Under the pieces are notes generated by a model that worked only from the letters and a program-made list of their open reading frames with translations, made no database searches and was not told the DNA's origin. Shown one piece after another: positions 62,969 through 64,000 of a stretch of 64,000 nt of DNA. A program made the position numbers and the translations under genes. Position 1 is the first letter of the stretch. Each line of letters opens with the position of its first letter. Origin of the DNA: Latrodectus hesperus (lineage: Eukaryota; Arthropoda; Arachnida; Araneae; Theridiidae); the NCBI GenBank assembly GCA_037975125.1, contig CM075852.1, positions 4,414,214-4,478,213 of the forward strand, given 5' to 3'.

Positions 62969-63734
62969 ATAAATTAATTGCGTGATATAAATACTGCAAG
63001 CCAACATATGAAAGGAATTATTTTCTAATAAGTTCGAAGCATTAGTATCATTATTTTAGATTAAAAAGTTTTTATCCTCACCTAATGGATAGGTTAATTC
63101 TTTTAGTTTCTCGTGTGTAAAGCATTTTGGAATATTCATAACTTGTCGATGCAAGTAGAAGTCTATAAAAAAGAGTACCAATACGATAGATATCTAAAGA
63201 GTATAAATATACCATGCATTTTCTTCGGTTATCGAATCGCGATTACATGTGAATCAGGAATTTGCAATTCTAATGAAAATTCAAAATGCAACATTGCTGT
63301 CATATGCATTTAATTTTAAAGAAGACAAAACATTTTGTAATCCGAATATGGGTTTTTATCTATTGTATGCATTATATTTCATAGAAACTTTCATCCATTG
63401 ACAGTGAGAAATCGTAACTTCTGTAACTACTGTAAAACTGTACCTTAATATTATAATCAGAAATTATATCAGTTTATTAATATGGTAAAACAACCTAGTT
63501 GTTTTAAGCTTTAAAACATGAACTTTATATTATTTTTTGAATGAAATTGAAAACACAGAGGTATTTTAAATTTATTTCTTTAAAGTAAAAATATCCTTAC
63601 CTAAAAATCTATTCTAGTTTATTTAACATATTTATTCAATTCGTAAGTTTGATTTCTAGGTGCTGAAAAACCACAATATTAAACTGTTACTATTACACAT
63701 GAGTTTTCTTTCTTAACACACACATAGAGCTTAA

Positions 63735-63767
63735 TTTATATATGTATACATATGTACATATATATAC

Positions 63768-63800
<33 letters not shown>
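63735..63800. repeat. (TA)n microsatellite
   Basis: TA run with ATGTATACATATGTACATAT variants, ending about 75 bases upstream of the teneurin acceptor at 63873. Confidence 0.94.
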
Positions 63801-63804
<4 letters not shown>

Positions 63805-63874
63805 CACTCTAGACTCACAAATCATATAAAAATACTATTACTTTAATTAACAACGATATTCGCTTTCCTTTCAG

Positions 63875-64000
63875 ATCAATGATACGCAACTTCTCACCGT
63901 GGAATATGATTGGGTTGCAGGACGAGAGATTCTGTACAACAGTTCAAGGAGACCGTTCCTTGTGGTCCAATACGACAGTTTCTCCAGGCCAGTGCAATGG
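63875..64000 (+). CDS. Teneurin exon D (partial): YD repeat
   Basis: Begins after CCTTTCAG (AG at 63873-63874) in phase 0 and runs open to the window end (42 codons), so its 3' end is outside. It encodes INDTQLLTVEYDW, then AGREILYNSSRRPFLVVQYD and SFSRPVQW, two YD-like strands. Joined to exon C it gives the characteristic ...ERILV-INDTQLL transition of the YD shell. Confidence 0.92.
   Translation, partial: MNDTQLLTVEYDWVAGREILYNSSRRPFLVVQYDSFSRPVQW

Noticed and set aside
63113..63313. 66-codon frame near the last exon
   Set aside because: No domain and no splice signals linking it to teneurin; the exon C to D junction is already in phase.

Overview
The window is AT-rich animal DNA, dominated by introns and littered with arthropod-type transposable elements. 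I infer a chelicerate, probably a spider. The basis is the mix of tRNA-derived SINEs and a LINE with CAA-repeat tails, mariner/Tc1 relics, very long introns and many (TA)n arrays. The species call is inference.

The only confident host gene is a teneurin (Ten-m/Ten-a type, an Odz-family type II transmembrane adhesion receptor) on the + strand. Four exons are visible: 36561-36718, 36907-37951, 56596-56861 and 63875 to the window end. Their splice phases match exactly (1 in, 0, 1, 0). Together they encode about 531 residues running from the NHL beta-propeller into the YD-repeat shell. The 5' exons (intracellular, transmembrane, EGF and first propeller part) and the 3' exons (rest of the YD shell, C-terminal toxin-like region) lie outside. 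No earlier teneurin exon was found in 1-36560. Because exon 36561 needs an upstream phase-1 exon, most or all of the left half is probably also teneurin intron.

Left half (1-36560): a non-autonomous element bracketed by (TA)n (1479-2547); a 5'-truncated LINE with a 13-bp target duplication (5206-5417); SINEs; an internally deleted mariner with perfect terminal repeats (9466-10359); a decayed DDE transposase relic on the minus strand (about 14697-15545); a 112-bp satellite-like array (16885-17705); a nested SINE composite (27822-28467); a 203-bp nested tandem array that grew from the 3' end of a dead LINE (30701-31640); a 23-bp-arm perfect hairpin (33995-34050); and a Tc1-like relic (35180-35690).

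Right half: an 18.6-kb intron (37952-56595) and a 7.0-kb intron (56862-63874). These carry more SINEs, a promoter-bearing solo-LTR candidate (51613-52051), long (TA)n arrays and a few GC-richer islands that could be regulatory.

The most novel item is a dispersed repeat family of about 350-470 bp with four copies in the window (11841, 24605, 50914 inverted, 62518). It has sub-terminal inverted repeats and partly preserved reading frames on the complement of its main orientation. I could not assign it to a known element class. All element and family identifications are from memory of the families; no database search was run.
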